A stretch of DNA of 32,350 nucleotides. Source: Bacteroidota bacterium. Its GTDB lineage: Bacteria; Bacteroidota; Bacteroidia; Bacteroidales; B18-G4. Made by a program: the position numbers and the translations under genes. The stretch is taken from contig QMPN01000003.1 of the NCBI GenBank assembly GCA_003648575.1, positions 1-32,350 on the forward strand, in the 5' to 3' direction. Positions 23,101 through 31,971 of the stretch are shown piece by piece; within the stretch, counting starts at the first letter, position 1, and the number at the start of each line of letters is the position of its first letter. The notes under the pieces were generated by a model. The model saw nothing but the letters and a program-made list of their open reading frames with translations, was not told the DNA's origin and made no database searches.

Positions 23101-23944
23101 AGAAGGTCTGATCCGTATAAAAATTGATCTGGTGCACAAAAAGACTAAAGCCCTCAAAAGGCACATATCCCCATTTTACCGCCGACTGGCCGTAAAAGAG
23201 AATGTAGTCGTCTTCATCGAAAACACCGTCCACTTCGCCGTATACATAAATGGCATTCTCAAAAAGGTCATCAAACCTTTCATCGGAATTCTTTTCAGGA
23301 ACGATCCCATTTCCGTTGCCAAAGATCCGGATCTTGCCCGGGTCAAGTTCAGCCGGGTTGATCCCCATATTATTCAGGTCGTCATAAGTAATTTTGTATA
23401 TCCCTGTTTTCTCGGTAGCAAGGCGGTACCATTTTCCTGTTGCCAGCACAGAGTTTGCTACAAATGAATCCGGGATTCTCCATGATGGCGTGCTTTCCTT
23501 CATGACCATATGAATGGTGCAGGAATCCAGCACCGTAACATGATTATCTGCAATATTTTTAAAGGGCAGGATCAGCAATTCCCCAAAAGGCTTTCCTTCC
23601 AGGAACACTATGCTGGTATGAACACTGAATTCATCTCTGATCTTTTCGGCATCTGCAACTGCATGTAAGCCGGGATACTCAAAAGTATCTGTATGTTCTT
23701 CAAGCAGTTCAGCAGTAATGGAAATATTGGATGACGGCAAAGGGAAGCGATAAATATGTACCGGCAGCAGGCCGTACATATCATCTAAGTATGCGTTATC
23801 AAAATCGAGGGCAAGCGTTGATATATCCGCATTCATATAACGGGTTTCCACCCTGAAATCGCCCAGGCTCACTCTGAGGTCAGTATCCTGAGACCATGCG
23901 CTGAAGGCAGATAAAAATAAAAGGAGTAATAAATAGCGTTTCAT
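20120..23944 (-). CDS. porU: T9SS sortase PorU, copy 1 (next to porV)
   Basis: The 1274-residue protein is a gingipain-like (family C25) cysteine peptidase that removes the C-terminal sorting domain of T9SS cargo and joins the cargo to surface lipopolysaccharide. A signal peptide covers residues 1-19. An N-terminal beta-rich region follows (to about 535), with the diagnostic SVLATGKWYRLATEKTGIYK (165-184). The peptidase domain (about 540-930) has GDASYDYKDR (614-623). The catalytic His782 lies in NYTGHGGEAGWA and the catalytic Cys816 in ITATCEFSRYD. The C-terminus (about 1180-1274) is a FlgD-like/sorting domain: NYPNPFSDY and KLGYGIYIYRI. PorU keeps its own domain in known cases. It lies 110 bases upstream of the porV stretch and 86 bases downstream of copy 2. 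Confidence 0.93.
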   Translation of the reverse strand: MKRYLLLLLFLSAFSAWSQDTDLRVSLGDFRVETRYMNADISTLALDFDNAYLDDMYGLLPVHIYRFPLPSSNISITAELLEEHTDTFEYPGLHAVADAEKIRDEFSVHTSIVFLEGKPFGELLILPFKNIADNHVTVLDSCTIHMVMKESTPSWRIPDSFVANSVLATGKWYRLATEKTGIYKITYDDLNNMGINPAELDPGKIRIFGNGNGIVPEKNSDERFDDLFENAIYVYGEVDGVFDEDDYILFYGQSAVKWGYVPFEGFSLFVHQINFYTDQTFYFLNINDSPGKRVPLIEYPGLTPTVTVEEFTDYVAHENDTVNILKTGREWYGERYGDQNSYDYTFNFPNIVDDYKVSLMTNLAARSTLESKFDLYYDDQHLLEAPISKIIVGTTVYAWTTSPDTIGFYPVLGDEVSIRVDYDKPTSTSQGWMNYISVNARRKLIYTEPFMSFRDHLSFGPGEVAAYKVSGADESLVVWDVTDPINITRQAGNLIGDEFTFIAPAEEIREFIAFDGSGYNSVEFIEEVENQNLHGYEPVDYIILSHPQFMEQAQRMLYLHQYLDQMSGLIVTPQEIYNEFASGKQDPSAIRDFVRMMYERTDTNDRKIYLLLLGDASYDYKDRVPENSNMVPAYQSLEALKLGYSFVTDDFFGLMDPGEGVNAWGKSVDIGIGRFPVHTLEQADAMVNKIETYLTMKPEVLRPYRNDIYFIAHDGDQNLHFNQAEKLQMMIDTGYKDYNIHKIYCDAFPMESSSSGDRYPDVNDAIDRMMEVGSLIVNYTGHGGEAGWAIQSILDIPMINAWTNWDRQPLFITATCEFSRYDEPSIISAGEYVFLNPFGGGIGLLTTSRLAWADPNFRLNKAVYNHMFQRPGGEYYKIGDIVRLAKTDQNNGTNIKNFVLLGDPAMQLAYPDNQVVTTELNGSTSFFQADTLSSMSMVNIQGMIIDYEGDTLHDFNGVIYIDVYDQNVKMSTLGNRHGSIPSDFYAQGQKLYSGRATVKDGAFSCDFFMPKNMNANVGYGKISFYAYDTVNMRDAQGYYKARMGGSNPDAVPDIAGPDMDLYINNTDFVSGQLTDSEPVFFAYLYDEHGINFTANGIGRDITLTMDDDPSSTVVLNDLFDPDLDSYQGGWVSFPYSDVEDGIHTLTLKAWDNMNNMSEKSIQFEVSEDAPLQLTGVMNYPNPFSDYTYFVFDHNKPENSFDVEIRIFNINGQFVESLRGHSSAEGLSISPLMWDGTDSGGNKLGYGIYIYRIFVTDNQGTQFVQTSKLIFTGKQ

Positions 23945-24030
23945 ATTAGCACCTATGCTTATTAATTACCAGACAGGAATTTATGTATTATGGTTGCCTG
24001 CTTCGATGTATATTTCTTTCTTAAAAATCC

Positions 24031-27000
24031 TTAACGGAGGATGACCAGTTTCTCAAGCTTCTCAGCAAATGAACCATCCTGGCTCCTAACCCTCAGTTTG
24101 TATATGTATACACCCCTTCCGATACGGTCACCAAAATCGTCCAGTCCGTCCCAGTATATCGGTTCTGACCGATATCCATTAGTCATAACAAACTCATCCA
24201 GTGTTTTGATCAATCGGCCGGAAACTGTATATATCTGTACCTGCACTTCCAGCATTGCATTGGGCTGATTATGATCAAAATAAAATGCTGTGCTGGTGGT
24301 GAAGGGATTTGGATAATTCAGCACATGGTCAATAGCCAGTTCAGCTGAACTGGCAACTGTAAATTCGGTATAGGATTCGGATGAATTGTTGTGTACATCC
24401 CATACCTTCAGTTTCAATGCATGACTTCCTTCTGCCAGTGCAGAGAGGGGATACCTGATCACACCACTGGTATAACTGTCAATATCGGATTCGTAATAAT
24501 CATTAATGATCACCGACTTATTGCTGTTGTTATCGAGTGTAGTCACGATATCGTGCCCGATACCCGTCCCGACAGTATTGATACCGCTGGAATCGTTGAC
24601 ATATGCCAGGAGCACCGGGCTCTCGTCAGTGATTCCGCCAAAGGCAAAATTCTCGTCGTTAAGATACAGTTGTATCTCGGGCCCGTACTCATCAGGTGGA
24701 ACATTATTATCAAATCCTCCAATGATAATATTTTCGTAATTACCCGAGCCATCCTCAGTATCATTATTGGCATAATAGCTGATCTTTCCATAGCCGTAGT
24801 TATATGCTATATCCTTGGGAACAATAAAGGAAAAGCTAAACTGTCCATTGGTGATATTCGCTTTCCCGTTATAGAGAATAGCCAGCAATAGTTCGAAAGA
24901 ATAAGGTCTGCTGTCCGGATCCGTTACCAGTGTCTCGATCACTGTGGGTTTATCATATACCGTTGGGCGGAGCACCCCATTATACGATTGAAGTGTCTGG
25001 CCACCCGGACCCAGTATCGAACCGCTCACGCTTACCTTCTGTAGTGCCTTGAGAGTATCCGGCACACTGGTAATACTAACATTATTAATCTTCAGAGTGT
25101 TCACTTCATGCTCGGGATAAGGCAGTTGCAATGCCGGGTCGCCAAGTAAAATAAATTTTCTATCATTATCGCTTATACCACCGTTCTTATTCTTAGCATA
25201 CCTGATGAGGTCGCCAAAACGAGGGTACTCGCCCTGCACCTGTTCGAACATGAGGTCATACATGGCATTATTCAGCTCGAAATTAGGAGAGCCGTATGTA
25301 GCTCTGGCCGTGGTGAACAATGATACAGCACCCCCATTGGGATTGAGAAGTACCAGCTCACCGGCTGAGACCCTGGTAGGATCATCATAACGGCTGAATT
25401 CACAGGTGGCGGTAATAAAAATGGGTTGTTTATCGAAATTGCTCCATGCATTTATGTCGGAGATCTCGAGGATACGTTCATGAGCCCATCCGGCTTCACC
25501 TCCATGTCCTGTATAATTCATGATCACGGTCCCTTTGGCGATCCTTTTGTTGATTGCATCATTTACCTCGGGGGCCCTTTGGCCTCCGGATGTGCTCTCC
25601 TGTGGATAAGCATCCAAATATATCTTATCGATATTCAGATCCCTGTACGTCGTATCCAGCCTTTTGGCCATCTTTTCAGCGTGACCCATATGCAGGTTCC
25701 CATCTTCATCATCAGCAACAAAGCAAATCACGTTGCGCCAGCTGCCGAAGGTTTCCGGTTCCCCATTTGCATAATGAATGATCTTATCAACCATGCTTCT
25801 TGCCGATTCGAGCGTGGAAACTACCAGGCGGCCAATCCCAAGGTCAAGCAACTCGTTACCACCCCCACCTCCGCCACCTTCACCGTCATCCAGGAAGCCA
25901 TAAAAATCATCCGTCGCAATGGAGTTGATAATATTCATTGAACGTTCATCTTCCCAGGTAGGTACGAAATTTGAGTTGTTCTCCACCCTGTCTTTGTAAT
26001 CATAGGAGGCATCTCCGAATAACATCAGGTATCGGCATTCCCCTCCGGCAATAGATTCGTCATACATCATTTTCATGAAATCTCTTATGGCTCCAATATC
26101 CTGTGCCCCTGAAGAAAACTCATTATATACTTTCTCCACATCTATCACAAAAACATTCAGTCCATCATGGTCTATGTGGTGATTGGCCAAACGTGTTGCT
26201 TCACTCAGGAATGATTCGTGAGCTATGATCACCAGGTCGGGAATAGCCACGGAGTGAAGGTTCTGGTTGGGTACAGATTCCACAAATGAAACACTGTAAT
26301 AACTGCTTCCATCGAAGCTTATGAACTCATTGATGATGTCGGCAGGTAATCTAAAATTCATGGTAGAACCATTCAGGTTGACATTCACCCGTTGTACATT
26401 GTAAATATCGGTAACATTCCAGAGGACCACTGATGATGAAGCACCGCTCATAGTGTATTCGGCAATGTTTCCTATTCCAGCTGAGGCAGGGTCCCTGAAA
26501 GCCATCTGTCCTCCAGGGAAATTCAGGTTCCTCCTGGCATTCAGGGCAATGTAGTCCATCCAGCCAATAGAAGCAGATAAAGGCTTGCTGTAATTTACTT
26601 TCAGTACAATATTGGGGCCGGTGGCAGAAAATGTGGCCTCATCCTCAGCAGTACGGGCATATTGATCCGTAGAAAAAGATACCGAAGGCACCGTGAGTGA
26701 TTGTACCAGATGGCTTCCGTTCAGGTAGTATTTAAAGTTACTGCTGGTGTACGACCTGGCAGCCACCCGTGTTCGTATCATGACCTCAGAGTTAAGGTCG
26801 ATGTTGGGAAAGCTAAACGTATACTCGGCAGTGGTCTGCACCTCGAAAGGAGGGTACTCGAACCAGTTGCGTCCTGTCCTCACTATATTCACGTCATCTT
26901 CCTCTATAAATTTCCGGTCGGTGAACTTATTCACGTTATGGGTAGCTGTCTGCGTGCTGGAGGAGATATTTTGAATACGTTTACCACTTCCCTGATCCGT

Positions 27001-27867
27001 GGATATGAAATAGTAGGTGAAATTCGTATATAAGTTGAGCTGGTGCACAAACTGTTCTGAGTCCTCATCCCATTCCCAGCTATCCGGCGATTCTGCATAG
27101 AAAAGGATGTAGTCACCCTGATCGAAACTGCCATCATTCTCTCCTGCAACAAAAATGGCATTTTCCATCAGGTCATCCGGTCGTGGGATATCATTCTTTT
27201 CCGGCAGCATGCCTCCGCCATTTCCATAAACCCTGATGTTGCGTGGATCGATATCGGCAATATTCATGCCCATACCGGCAAGTTCATCATACGTGATTAT
27301 ATGTACTCCGGTAAACTGTACCGCAACTTTATACCATTTTCCTGATGCAAGCACCGAATTTTGTTTATATGACTTGGTGGATGGCCTTTGCGTAGAAGGC
27401 TGATCAATATATCGCAGACGAAAGCTAAAGGACACCAGCTTCTGATAGATTCCTGTGGTAGCATTCCTTCGCAGAGGCACAAAAGAAAGGCTCGCAAAAG
27501 CATGTTTCCGTTCAATCGCCACTGCCGTCTTAACCTCCAGGCCTGAAGTGATCATTTCATAACCATTAATGCGTTTTATGGCTGTCTCATCAATACTTTC
27601 CCAGACCTCATCGCTGATGATAGCCTCCACCCTGATATTGGAATTTCCAATTGCAAAACGTTCGCTAAATACCGGAAGATCTGCTGTTTCATAATTATAG
27701 CTCGCACCATCGAATGTCAGTTCCGATACAAAACGTGTATCTGTGATCTTGATCAGGCTGACCGGTGACCATTTCAGTGTTCTTTGCAGGGGACCGACAT
27801 CACCCAGCGACATAAGCGGGAGGATGAGCAAAGCCAGTATTAGAAGGATATTTCTTCGCGTAAGCAT
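24031..27867 (-). CDS. porU: T9SS sortase PorU, copy 2 (tandem paralogue)
   Basis: This 1278-residue protein is a second full-length PorU with the same domain order as copy 1. It has a signal peptide (MLTRRNILLILALLILPLM) and SVLASGKWYKVAVQFTGVHI around 171-190. In the peptidase domain, GDASYDYKDR is identical to copy 1. The catalytic His788 is in NYTGHGGEAGWA and Cys822 in ITATCEFSRYD, so both residues are intact. The C-terminal domain shows NYPNPFTTST and RIGRGVYIYKLRV. Outside the conserved blocks the two copies differ widely, so this is an old duplication, not a recent one. A six-Gly run (about 664-670) replaces a short loop of copy 1. The start at 27867 is the first ATG; a TTG two codons upstream is less likely. 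Confidence 0.92.
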   Translation of the reverse strand: MLTRRNILLILALLILPLMSLGDVGPLQRTLKWSPVSLIKITDTRFVSELTFDGASYNYETADLPVFSERFAIGNSNIRVEAIISDEVWESIDETAIKRINGYEMITSGLEVKTAVAIERKHAFASLSFVPLRRNATTGIYQKLVSFSFRLRYIDQPSTQRPSTKSYKQNSVLASGKWYKVAVQFTGVHIITYDELAGMGMNIADIDPRNIRVYGNGGGMLPEKNDIPRPDDLMENAIFVAGENDGSFDQGDYILFYAESPDSWEWDEDSEQFVHQLNLYTNFTYYFISTDQGSGKRIQNISSSTQTATHNVNKFTDRKFIEEDDVNIVRTGRNWFEYPPFEVQTTAEYTFSFPNIDLNSEVMIRTRVAARSYTSSNFKYYLNGSHLVQSLTVPSVSFSTDQYARTAEDEATFSATGPNIVLKVNYSKPLSASIGWMDYIALNARRNLNFPGGQMAFRDPASAGIGNIAEYTMSGASSSVVLWNVTDIYNVQRVNVNLNGSTMNFRLPADIINEFISFDGSSYYSVSFVESVPNQNLHSVAIPDLVIIAHESFLSEATRLANHHIDHDGLNVFVIDVEKVYNEFSSGAQDIGAIRDFMKMMYDESIAGGECRYLMLFGDASYDYKDRVENNSNFVPTWEDERSMNIINSIATDDFYGFLDDGEGGGGGGGNELLDLGIGRLVVSTLESARSMVDKIIHYANGEPETFGSWRNVICFVADDEDGNLHMGHAEKMAKRLDTTYRDLNIDKIYLDAYPQESTSGGQRAPEVNDAINKRIAKGTVIMNYTGHGGEAGWAHERILEISDINAWSNFDKQPIFITATCEFSRYDDPTRVSAGELVLLNPNGGAVSLFTTARATYGSPNFELNNAMYDLMFEQVQGEYPRFGDLIRYAKNKNGGISDNDRKFILLGDPALQLPYPEHEVNTLKINNVSITSVPDTLKALQKVSVSGSILGPGGQTLQSYNGVLRPTVYDKPTVIETLVTDPDSRPYSFELLLAILYNGKANITNGQFSFSFIVPKDIAYNYGYGKISYYANNDTEDGSGNYENIIIGGFDNNVPPDEYGPEIQLYLNDENFAFGGITDESPVLLAYVNDSSGINTVGTGIGHDIVTTLDNNSNKSVIINDYYESDIDSYTSGVIRYPLSALAEGSHALKLKVWDVHNNSSESYTEFTVASSAELAIDHVLNYPNPFTTSTAFYFDHNQPNAMLEVQVQIYTVSGRLIKTLDEFVMTNGYRSEPIYWDGLDDFGDRIGRGVYIYKLRVRSQDGSFAEKLEKLVILR

Positions 27868-28082
27868 ATGCAAGGGGTTAAGGCCATTTTACAATCAGAT
27901 GAGCAGCGTACATCCGATAAATATGAAAAAATATACAAATCAGTATATATAAATTACATTTCTAAACGTTTTTGTTCTGTTAATATTGCGAAAATAAGGT
28001 GGTTCAGGCATAATTGAGTCTGAGAATAAAAAAATGTTCGTATTATTGTCAATTATTTTTCTGATGCGATTTTGACCCGATA
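27868..28082. other. Divergent intergenic region between porU copy 2 and porP-like gene
   Basis: This 215-base, A/T-rich gap must hold promoters for both directions. No full TAnnTTTG match with a sensible position was found on either strand. A near match is CTGATTTG on the minus strand near 27935-27942. Confidence 0.5.
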
Positions 28083-29087
28083 ATGAAACGCGTAACTCAA
28101 ATACTAATATTGCTATTCTTGCTGGGATCGATTACTGAGACTCTGGCGCAATCATTGCCCGATCCTCATTTTTCACAGTTCTACGCAAACCAGCTGTACC
28201 TCAACCCTGCCCTGGCAGGTTCGAATATATGTCCACGTATAAATCTGAGTTACAGGAACCAATGGCCATCACTGCCAAATAATTATGTTTCCTACAGTGC
28301 AGCTTTCGATATGTACATCCCCAAGATCAAGGGTGGTGTAGGCGTGTATTTCCTTGGCGATAACGCAGGGGACCTGATGAATACCTACATCGTGAGTGCG
28401 ATGTATTCATACAGGCTTCAGATAGGTAACTGGACCCATATAAATTTCGGTCTTGAAGGAAGCTATATCCAAACCAGTTTAAAGTGGGAAAATCTCATTT
28501 TTGGCGATATGATCGACCCCAACCAGGGGGTGGTCAACCCTACTTCTGAGGTTCCCCCTGATAACACTCAGGTTTCATACCCTGATTTTGATGCGGGAAT
28601 CGCCTTCTCTTATAAGGGAAATATTTATGCAGGCGTTGCGGTTCACCACCTTACAGAACCGAATAATGCTTTTTATAGCAATAGTGACAGCAAATTATAC
28701 AGAAAATATACTGTGCATGGTGGCGTGTTTATCGACCTGAATGGCAGGAACATACGAGATGATAGTTACGGAAATTTTTCTATTTCGCCAAATTTTCTTT
28801 ACATGCAGCAGAACAATTTTCATCAATTAAACGTAGGTTTGTATATAAATTATAAACCATTTATTGCAGGAGCATGGTTCAGGCACAATTTTGAGAATGC
28901 CGATGCCGTGGTCCCGATGATTGGAATTGAGTGGAAAGGATTGAAGGTTGGGTATAGTTATGACATAACCCTCTCCAACCTGAAGAGCACCACGGGTGGT
29001 GCACACGAAGTGTCGCTGGGATGGCAGTTAAATTGCCTTGATCAAAAAAGAAGGCGCATACGGGCAATAAGTTGTCCCAGATTTTAG
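28083..29087 (+). CDS. PorP/SprF-family type IX secretion membrane protein
   Basis: The 334-residue protein is an outer-membrane barrel of the PorP/SprF family. The signal peptide (MKRVTQILILLFLLGSITETLA) is followed by the family signature PDPHFSQFYANQLYLNPAL. Strands such as YRNQWPSLPNNYVSYSAAFD and KVGYSYDITLSNL follow, then GGAHEVSLGWQLNC near the end. Members of this family bind cargo with type B sorting domains or form part of the T9SS core. Many genomes carry several paralogues. Here it is followed by gldJ, not by the porK-porL-porM-porN genes that accompany the core PorP, so it may be an accessory paralogue. It is transcribed away from the porU genes. Confidence 0.92.
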   Translation: MKRVTQILILLFLLGSITETLAQSLPDPHFSQFYANQLYLNPALAGSNICPRINLSYRNQWPSLPNNYVSYSAAFDMYIPKIKGGVGVYFLGDNAGDLMNTYIVSAMYSYRLQIGNWTHINFGLEGSYIQTSLKWENLIFGDMIDPNQGVVNPTSEVPPDNTQVSYPDFDAGIAFSYKGNIYAGVAVHHLTEPNNAFYSNSDSKLYRKYTVHGGVFIDLNGRNIRDDSYGNFSISPNFLYMQQNNFHQLNVGLYINYKPFIAGAWFRHNFENADAVVPMIGIEWKGLKVGYSYDITLSNLKSTTGGAHEVSLGWQLNCLDQKRRRIRAISCPRF

Positions 29088-29127
29088 TTAATAAGTCACC
29101 AAACAATACCAAAGAAAGAACAAAATC

Positions 29128-30618
29128 ATGAAGTACAGCAGATTAGCCCTGGTTTTCCTGATGATGATCTTCATCGCATCATTGTCGTCCTGCAGCTTTT
29201 TCAAGAAAAAGCAATATTCCAGGACAACGAATTGGGAGTATAACAATCCCGAAAACGGTGGTTTTGAAGTCACCGAGCGTCAGGAACAGTTTCCCGGCCC
29301 CGGCCTGATCCTTGTTGAAGGAGGTACCTTTGTAATGGGCTCTACCCAGGAAGACTTAATGTTCGACTGGAATAACTACCCACGCAGAGTAACTATTTCT
29401 TCCTTCTATATGGACGAAACGGAGGTAAGCAACCTCGACTATCTCGAATATCTTTATTGGCTGAAGCGCATCTTTGGCGCTGATTATCCACAGGTATTTG
29501 TCAACGCCCTGCCCGACACCCTCGTCTGGCGCGACAGGCTCTCTTATAACGAGCCCCTCGTTGAAACTTACCTGAGACATCCTGCTTACCATAACTACCC
29601 GGTTGTTGGTGTAACCTGGTTACAGGCAAACGACTACTGTTCATGGAGGACCGACAGGGTGAATGAGTGGATATTGATCCAGGAAGGCATCCTTGATCTG
29701 GACCCGGACCAAAGGAACGAAAATAACTTTAACACTGAAGCATACCTGGCAGGCCAGTATGAAGGATTGGTGAACAAGCCACTCCGTAACCTGGACCCCA
29801 ACTCCACAGGAGAGCGTAATGCCAGTATTCAGGATGGGCTCATCACACCACGCTACAGGCTCCCAACAGAGGCTGAGTGGGAATATGCTGCCCTTGGACT
29901 TATCGGTAACACCCTCTATGAAAGGGTTGTTGAAAGAAGAAGGTATCCCTGGAACGGGAACTATACCCGTACCGATGAAAAGAAATATTACGGAAGCTTC
30001 GTAGCTAACTTCAAAAGAGGCCGCGGTGATTATATGGGTGTTGCAGGTAACCTCAACGACGGTGCCGACATCCCCGCTCCTATTGGCTCATACTGGCCAA
30101 ACGACTATGGTCTCTATAATATGGGTGGCAACGTTAGTGAATGGGTGCTTGATGTATACAGGCCACTTTCACTCGAAGACTTCTCAGACTATAACCCATA
30201 CAGGGGTAATGTATTCAGAAATGCAATCCGTGATCAGGATGGATTCCTGGTTGACAAAGACAGCCTTGGCAGGATCAAGTACGAAGAAGTACCTGATGAA
30301 GACCTCGTTGGAAGAACCAATTATCGCAAAGCTGATAACAGGAACTACGATGATGGTGACCAGATGTCTCACCTGTCGGAAAGCAGTGACTGGCTGGCTG
30401 AACCCACTGAGTCTAACCAGACTGACGGTATGTATGAATACGGTGCCACTTCACTGATCAGCGATGATGCACGTGTTTATAAAGGTGGATCATGGAAAGA
30501 CAGGGCCTATTTCCTGAGCCCCGGTCAACGAAGGTTCATGAACGAAAATATGGCAACCAACTTTATCGGATTCCGTTGTGCCATGTCAAGGGTCGGTAGC
30601 CCGATGCCGGGACGTTAA
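29128..30618 (+). CDS. gldJ: Gliding motility/T9SS lipoprotein GldJ
   Basis: The 496-residue protein is an outer-membrane lipoprotein of the GldJ type. The lipobox is LSSC with Cys22. A short linker (TTNWEYNNPENGGFEV) is typical of GldJ. A formylglycine-generating-enzyme-like domain follows, from PGLILVEGGTFVMGSTQEDL (about 56) to the C-terminal YKGGSWKDRAYFLSPGQRRF and GFRCAMSRVG. The segments FYMDETEVSNLDYLEYLYWL and YLRHPAYHNYPVVGVTWLQA are strong family markers. GldJ supports the T9SS motor and stabilises GldK in gliding species; a non-gliding relative would use it for secretion only. GldK/PorK is a related lipoprotein, but the linker and the following murF gene favour GldJ. It lies 40 bases after the PorP-like gene and ends at a strong terminator. 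Confidence 0.92.
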   Translation: MKYSRLALVFLMMIFIASLSSCSFFKKKQYSRTTNWEYNNPENGGFEVTERQEQFPGPGLILVEGGTFVMGSTQEDLMFDWNNYPRRVTISSFYMDETEVSNLDYLEYLYWLKRIFGADYPQVFVNALPDTLVWRDRLSYNEPLVETYLRHPAYHNYPVVGVTWLQANDYCSWRTDRVNEWILIQEGILDLDPDQRNENNFNTEAYLAGQYEGLVNKPLRNLDPNSTGERNASIQDGLITPRYRLPTEAEWEYAALGLIGNTLYERVVERRRYPWNGNYTRTDEKKYYGSFVANFKRGRGDYMGVAGNLNDGADIPAPIGSYWPNDYGLYNMGGNVSEWVLDVYRPLSLEDFSDYNPYRGNVFRNAIRDQDGFLVDKDSLGRIKYEEVPDEDLVGRTNYRKADNRNYDDGDQMSHLSESSDWLAEPTESNQTDGMYEYGATSLISDDARVYKGGSWKDRAYFLSPGQRRFMNENMATNFIGFRCAMSRVGSPMPGR

Positions 30619-30642
30619 TAACAGATCCGAAGAAAATATACG

Positions 30643-30675
30643 ACCCCGTCCGCCTAAGGCGGATGGGGTTTTTTT
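30643..30675 (+). terminator. Intrinsic terminator after gldJ
   Basis: ACCCCGTCCGCC pairs with GGCGGATGGGGT (one G-U pair) around loop TAA, giving a 12-bp stem, and is followed by seven T bases. It should end the porP-like/gldJ transcript. Confidence 0.92.
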
Positions 30676-30682
30676 ATATTTG
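30675..30682 (+). promoter_or_regulatory. -7 element TATATTTG at the end of the terminator T-tract
   Basis: A full match to TAnnTTTG begins in the last T of the terminator. It ends five bases before the murF ATG, so the transcript would have almost no leader. Confidence 0.4.
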
Positions 30683-30687
30683 TACTG

Positions 30688-31962
30688 ATGTCAGCTATCA
30701 AGGAACTATATCAGCATTACCTGCAATCGACCGGAGTAACAACAGACTCCCGGAATATTAAGAAAGCTTCGATCTTTTTTGCCCTGAAAGGCGAAAACTT
30801 CGATGGCAATGAATATGCAGCCGAAGCCTTGAAAAATGGAGCTAGCCTTGCCGTGGTTGATGACAAGACTATTGATGGGCCCGGCTTCTTCACAGTCGAT
30901 GATGCCCTGGCTGCCCTGCAGGAGCTGGCTGCACACCACAGAAAAACCCTGGATATCCCCATCATAGGGCTCACAGGAACCAACGGAAAAACAAGCACAA
31001 AAGAGCTGATCCGGGAAGTGCTTTCTGTCAAGTACAATACGTATGCCACTGCAGGGAACCTCAACAATCATATTGGTGTTCCCCTCACCATCCTTGGGAT
31101 AAAAAGTGATGCGGGGATCGCTATCGTGGAAATGGGAGCCAATCATATTGGAGAGATAAAAGAACTATGCGCAATTGCAAATCCCACACACGGTATCATT
31201 ACCAACATCGGGAAGGCCCACCTTGAGGGCTTCGGGAGCTATGAAGGCATCATAGAAGCAAAGTCGGAGTTATACCAACACCTGATAGCAATGCAGGGGG
31301 ATGCCTTTGTTCATTATAATGATGAAATGCTGATGGATTTGTCATCCCAAATACCAAGGGCAACTTATGGCGATGATCCGGAGGCTGATGTTTCGGGCAG
31401 AATTACCGGATCTGTACCTTTCATGGGCATTCACTGGGAAGGTCATGATATCATGACCCATTTATATGGTGATTATAATTTTGAGAATGTGATGGCAGCC
31501 ATTTGCGTAGGAAAATTCTTTCTGGTAAATGAGACAGGGATAAATAAAGCCATTGCGTCATATATCCCGACTAACAACCGCAGCCAGGTTGTCAAAAGCG
31601 GAAGCAATACGATATTCCTCGATGCCTATAATGCCAACCCATCGAGCATGGAGGTTTCGATTCAACAATTCATGAAGCAGAAGGCTGATAAAAAGGCCGT
31701 GATCCTGGGCGATATGCTGGAGCTGGGAGATGCCTCGCAGGAAGAACATCAGAAGGTGATTTCAGCAATTGAAAATAAATTCGATACTGTGATCCTTGTC
31801 GGGCCTGAATTTTTGGTCGCAGGAAGTGGCGAAGGAATGAATATTTTTCCGGATACAAATGAAGCATATCGCTGGCTTGAACAAAACCCCCTTGCGGATA
31901 CAGATATCCTGATCAAAGGATCGCGGGGGATCGCCCTGGAAAGACTATTAAGTGTTTTATAA
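30688..31962 (+). CDS. murF: UDP-N-acetylmuramoyl-tripeptide--D-alanyl-D-alanine ligase
   Basis: The 424-residue cytoplasmic enzyme adds D-Ala-D-Ala to UDP-MurNAc-tripeptide, the last cytoplasmic step of the peptidoglycan peptide. The N-terminal uridine-binding segment has GVTTDSRNIKKASIFFALKG (16-35). The ATP-binding loop is GLTGTNGKTSTKEL (94-107). The central domain shows IVEMGANHIGEI and ITNIGKAHLEGFGS, and the C-terminal ligase domain has FLDAYNANPSSME and ILGDMLELG. All are complete. Length is a little short of proteobacterial MurF but usual for Bacteroidota. The first ATG is only five bases after a -7 element. MurF next to gldJ is a known arrangement in Bacteroidota, and anmK follows. 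Confidence 0.96.
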   Translation: MSAIKELYQHYLQSTGVTTDSRNIKKASIFFALKGENFDGNEYAAEALKNGASLAVVDDKTIDGPGFFTVDDALAALQELAAHHRKTLDIPIIGLTGTNGKTSTKELIREVLSVKYNTYATAGNLNNHIGVPLTILGIKSDAGIAIVEMGANHIGEIKELCAIANPTHGIITNIGKAHLEGFGSYEGIIEAKSELYQHLIAMQGDAFVHYNDEMLMDLSSQIPRATYGDDPEADVSGRITGSVPFMGIHWEGHDIMTHLYGDYNFENVMAAICVGKFFLVNETGINKAIASYIPTNNRSQVVKSGSNTIFLDAYNANPSSMEVSIQQFMKQKADKKAVILGDMLELGDASQEEHQKVISAIENKFDTVILVGPEFLVAGSGEGMNIFPDTNEAYRWLEQNPLADTDILIKGSRGIALERLLSVL

Positions 31963-31971
31963 TCCGCTTAA

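Noticed and set aside
24031..27867. PorU copy 2 as an inactive duplicate
   Set aside because: The frame is complete and the catalytic His and Cys blocks match copy 1, so there is no sign of decay.
29128..30618. GldK/PorK in a porP-porK operon
   Set aside because: The linker after the lipobox and the core segments fit GldJ, and the next genes are murF and anmK, not gldL, gldM and gldN.
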